Source of the DNA: Microcella daejeonensis
GTDB taxonomy: Bacteria; Actinomycetota; Actinomycetes; Actinomycetales; Microbacteriaceae
Length of the DNA: 64,000 bases
Direction: 5' to 3'
NCBI RefSeq assembly: GCF_026625045.1
Contig: NZ_CP113089.1
Coordinates: forward strand, 2,232,001 to 2,296,000
Part shown: positions 63,903 to 64,000 of the stretch, in pieces
How the letters are laid out: every line of letters starts with the position of its first letter
Position numbering within the stretch: the stretch's first letter is position 1
Made by a program: the position numbers and the translations under genes
The notes under the pieces: generated by a model
The model's database searches: none
The model's input: the letters and a program-made list of their open reading frames with translations, nothing else
Told to the model about the DNA's origin: nothing

Positions 63903-64000
63903 ATGATCGCGTGGATGCTCGAGGTCGCGCCCGACCTGGTGCTCGGTGCCACGGCCGTCGCCGCGGTGCTGCTCGTGCTCGTGTTCGTGCTGCTCATCGC
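63903..64000 (+). CDS. Start of a membrane protein, cut by window edge
   Basis: Thirty-two codons are visible: MIAWMLEVAPDLVLGATAVA then AVLLVLVFVLLI. AAGGAG lies seven bases before the ATG. The run of hydrophobic residues is an N-terminal membrane segment or uncleaved signal. Identity cannot be judged. Confidence 0.6.
   Translation, partial: MIAWMLEVAPDLVLGATAVAAVLLVLVFVLLI

Overview
The window is very GC-rich chromosomal DNA (about 70% or more by eye) with many GTG starts, ATGA/GTGA gene overlaps and near-absence of T/A-ending codons. Gene content and order (rpsT next to lepA, hrcA-dnaJ, phoH-ybeY-era, a leuA leader peptide, DUF2510 proteins, GG-ATGC-rich sequence) fit an actinobacterium of the order Micrococcales, most likely family Microbacteriaceae. 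This placement is an inference from style and gene content; no 16S rRNA gene is present. Almost everything is housekeeping core genome; no phage, integrase, insertion sequence or CRISPR array was seen.

Layout. 1-5.5 kb: end of a DUF3516 RNA helicase, a small hypothetical gene, two DUF2510 membrane proteins on the minus strand, then pabB. 5.5-12.5 kb: leuS, the competence pair comEA-comEC, and holA. 12.5-18.4 kb: triple tandem terminator hairpin, rpsT (minus), lepA, DUF1990, a small membrane protein, ribF, an MFS transporter. 18.4-24 kb: a ROK kinase (minus) divergent from a deoxyribose-catabolism operon (SorC/DeoR-type regulator, deoC, aldehyde dehydrogenase, truncated dehydrogenase-like protein). 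24-28.3 kb: panE-like reductase, truB, small membrane protein, HAD phosphatase, flavin monooxygenase. 28.4-38.7 kb: hemW, two DUF4870 proteins, hrcA (with a CIRCE operator)-dnaJ-rsmE-kinase-HIT-phoH-ybeY-CNNM-era. 38.7-42.9 kb: LuxR-type two-component system with a small coupled gene, then leuA behind a leucine leader peptide. 43-50.8 kb: nucleoside/AAA kinase, TRIC channel, and an NAD biosynthesis operon nrtR-nadA-nadB/nadC-nifS, in which nadB and nadC form one uninterrupted reading frame. 50.8-64 kb: recO, uppS, glyS, a Vsr/DUF559 nuclease-like protein, a DsbA/FrnE protein with a coupled 39-codon ORF, YbaK deacylase, dusB, dgt, dnaG, an orphan ABC ATPase, a 2-hydroxyacid dehydrogenase, tRNA-Asn and the start of a membrane protein.

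The most unusual signal is a family of inverted-repeat pairs. Each pair has arms close to GTCGACAACTCAGGAG facing CTCCTGAGTTGTCGAC. Sixteen arms (eight pairs) are present, fourteen of them between 43.1 and 56.4 kb. Five pairs are mainly intergenic, with 54-66 bases between arms. Three pairs lie inside conserved coding sequence (two in nadB, one in nifS), where they are written in codons that are otherwise rare here and, in nifS at least, seem to replace family sequence without changing length. A second recurring pattern is TANNNT followed 6-7 bases later by a start codon (pabB, a membrane protein, truB, HIT, the leuA leader peptide, recO, dnaG), which points to leaderless transcripts.
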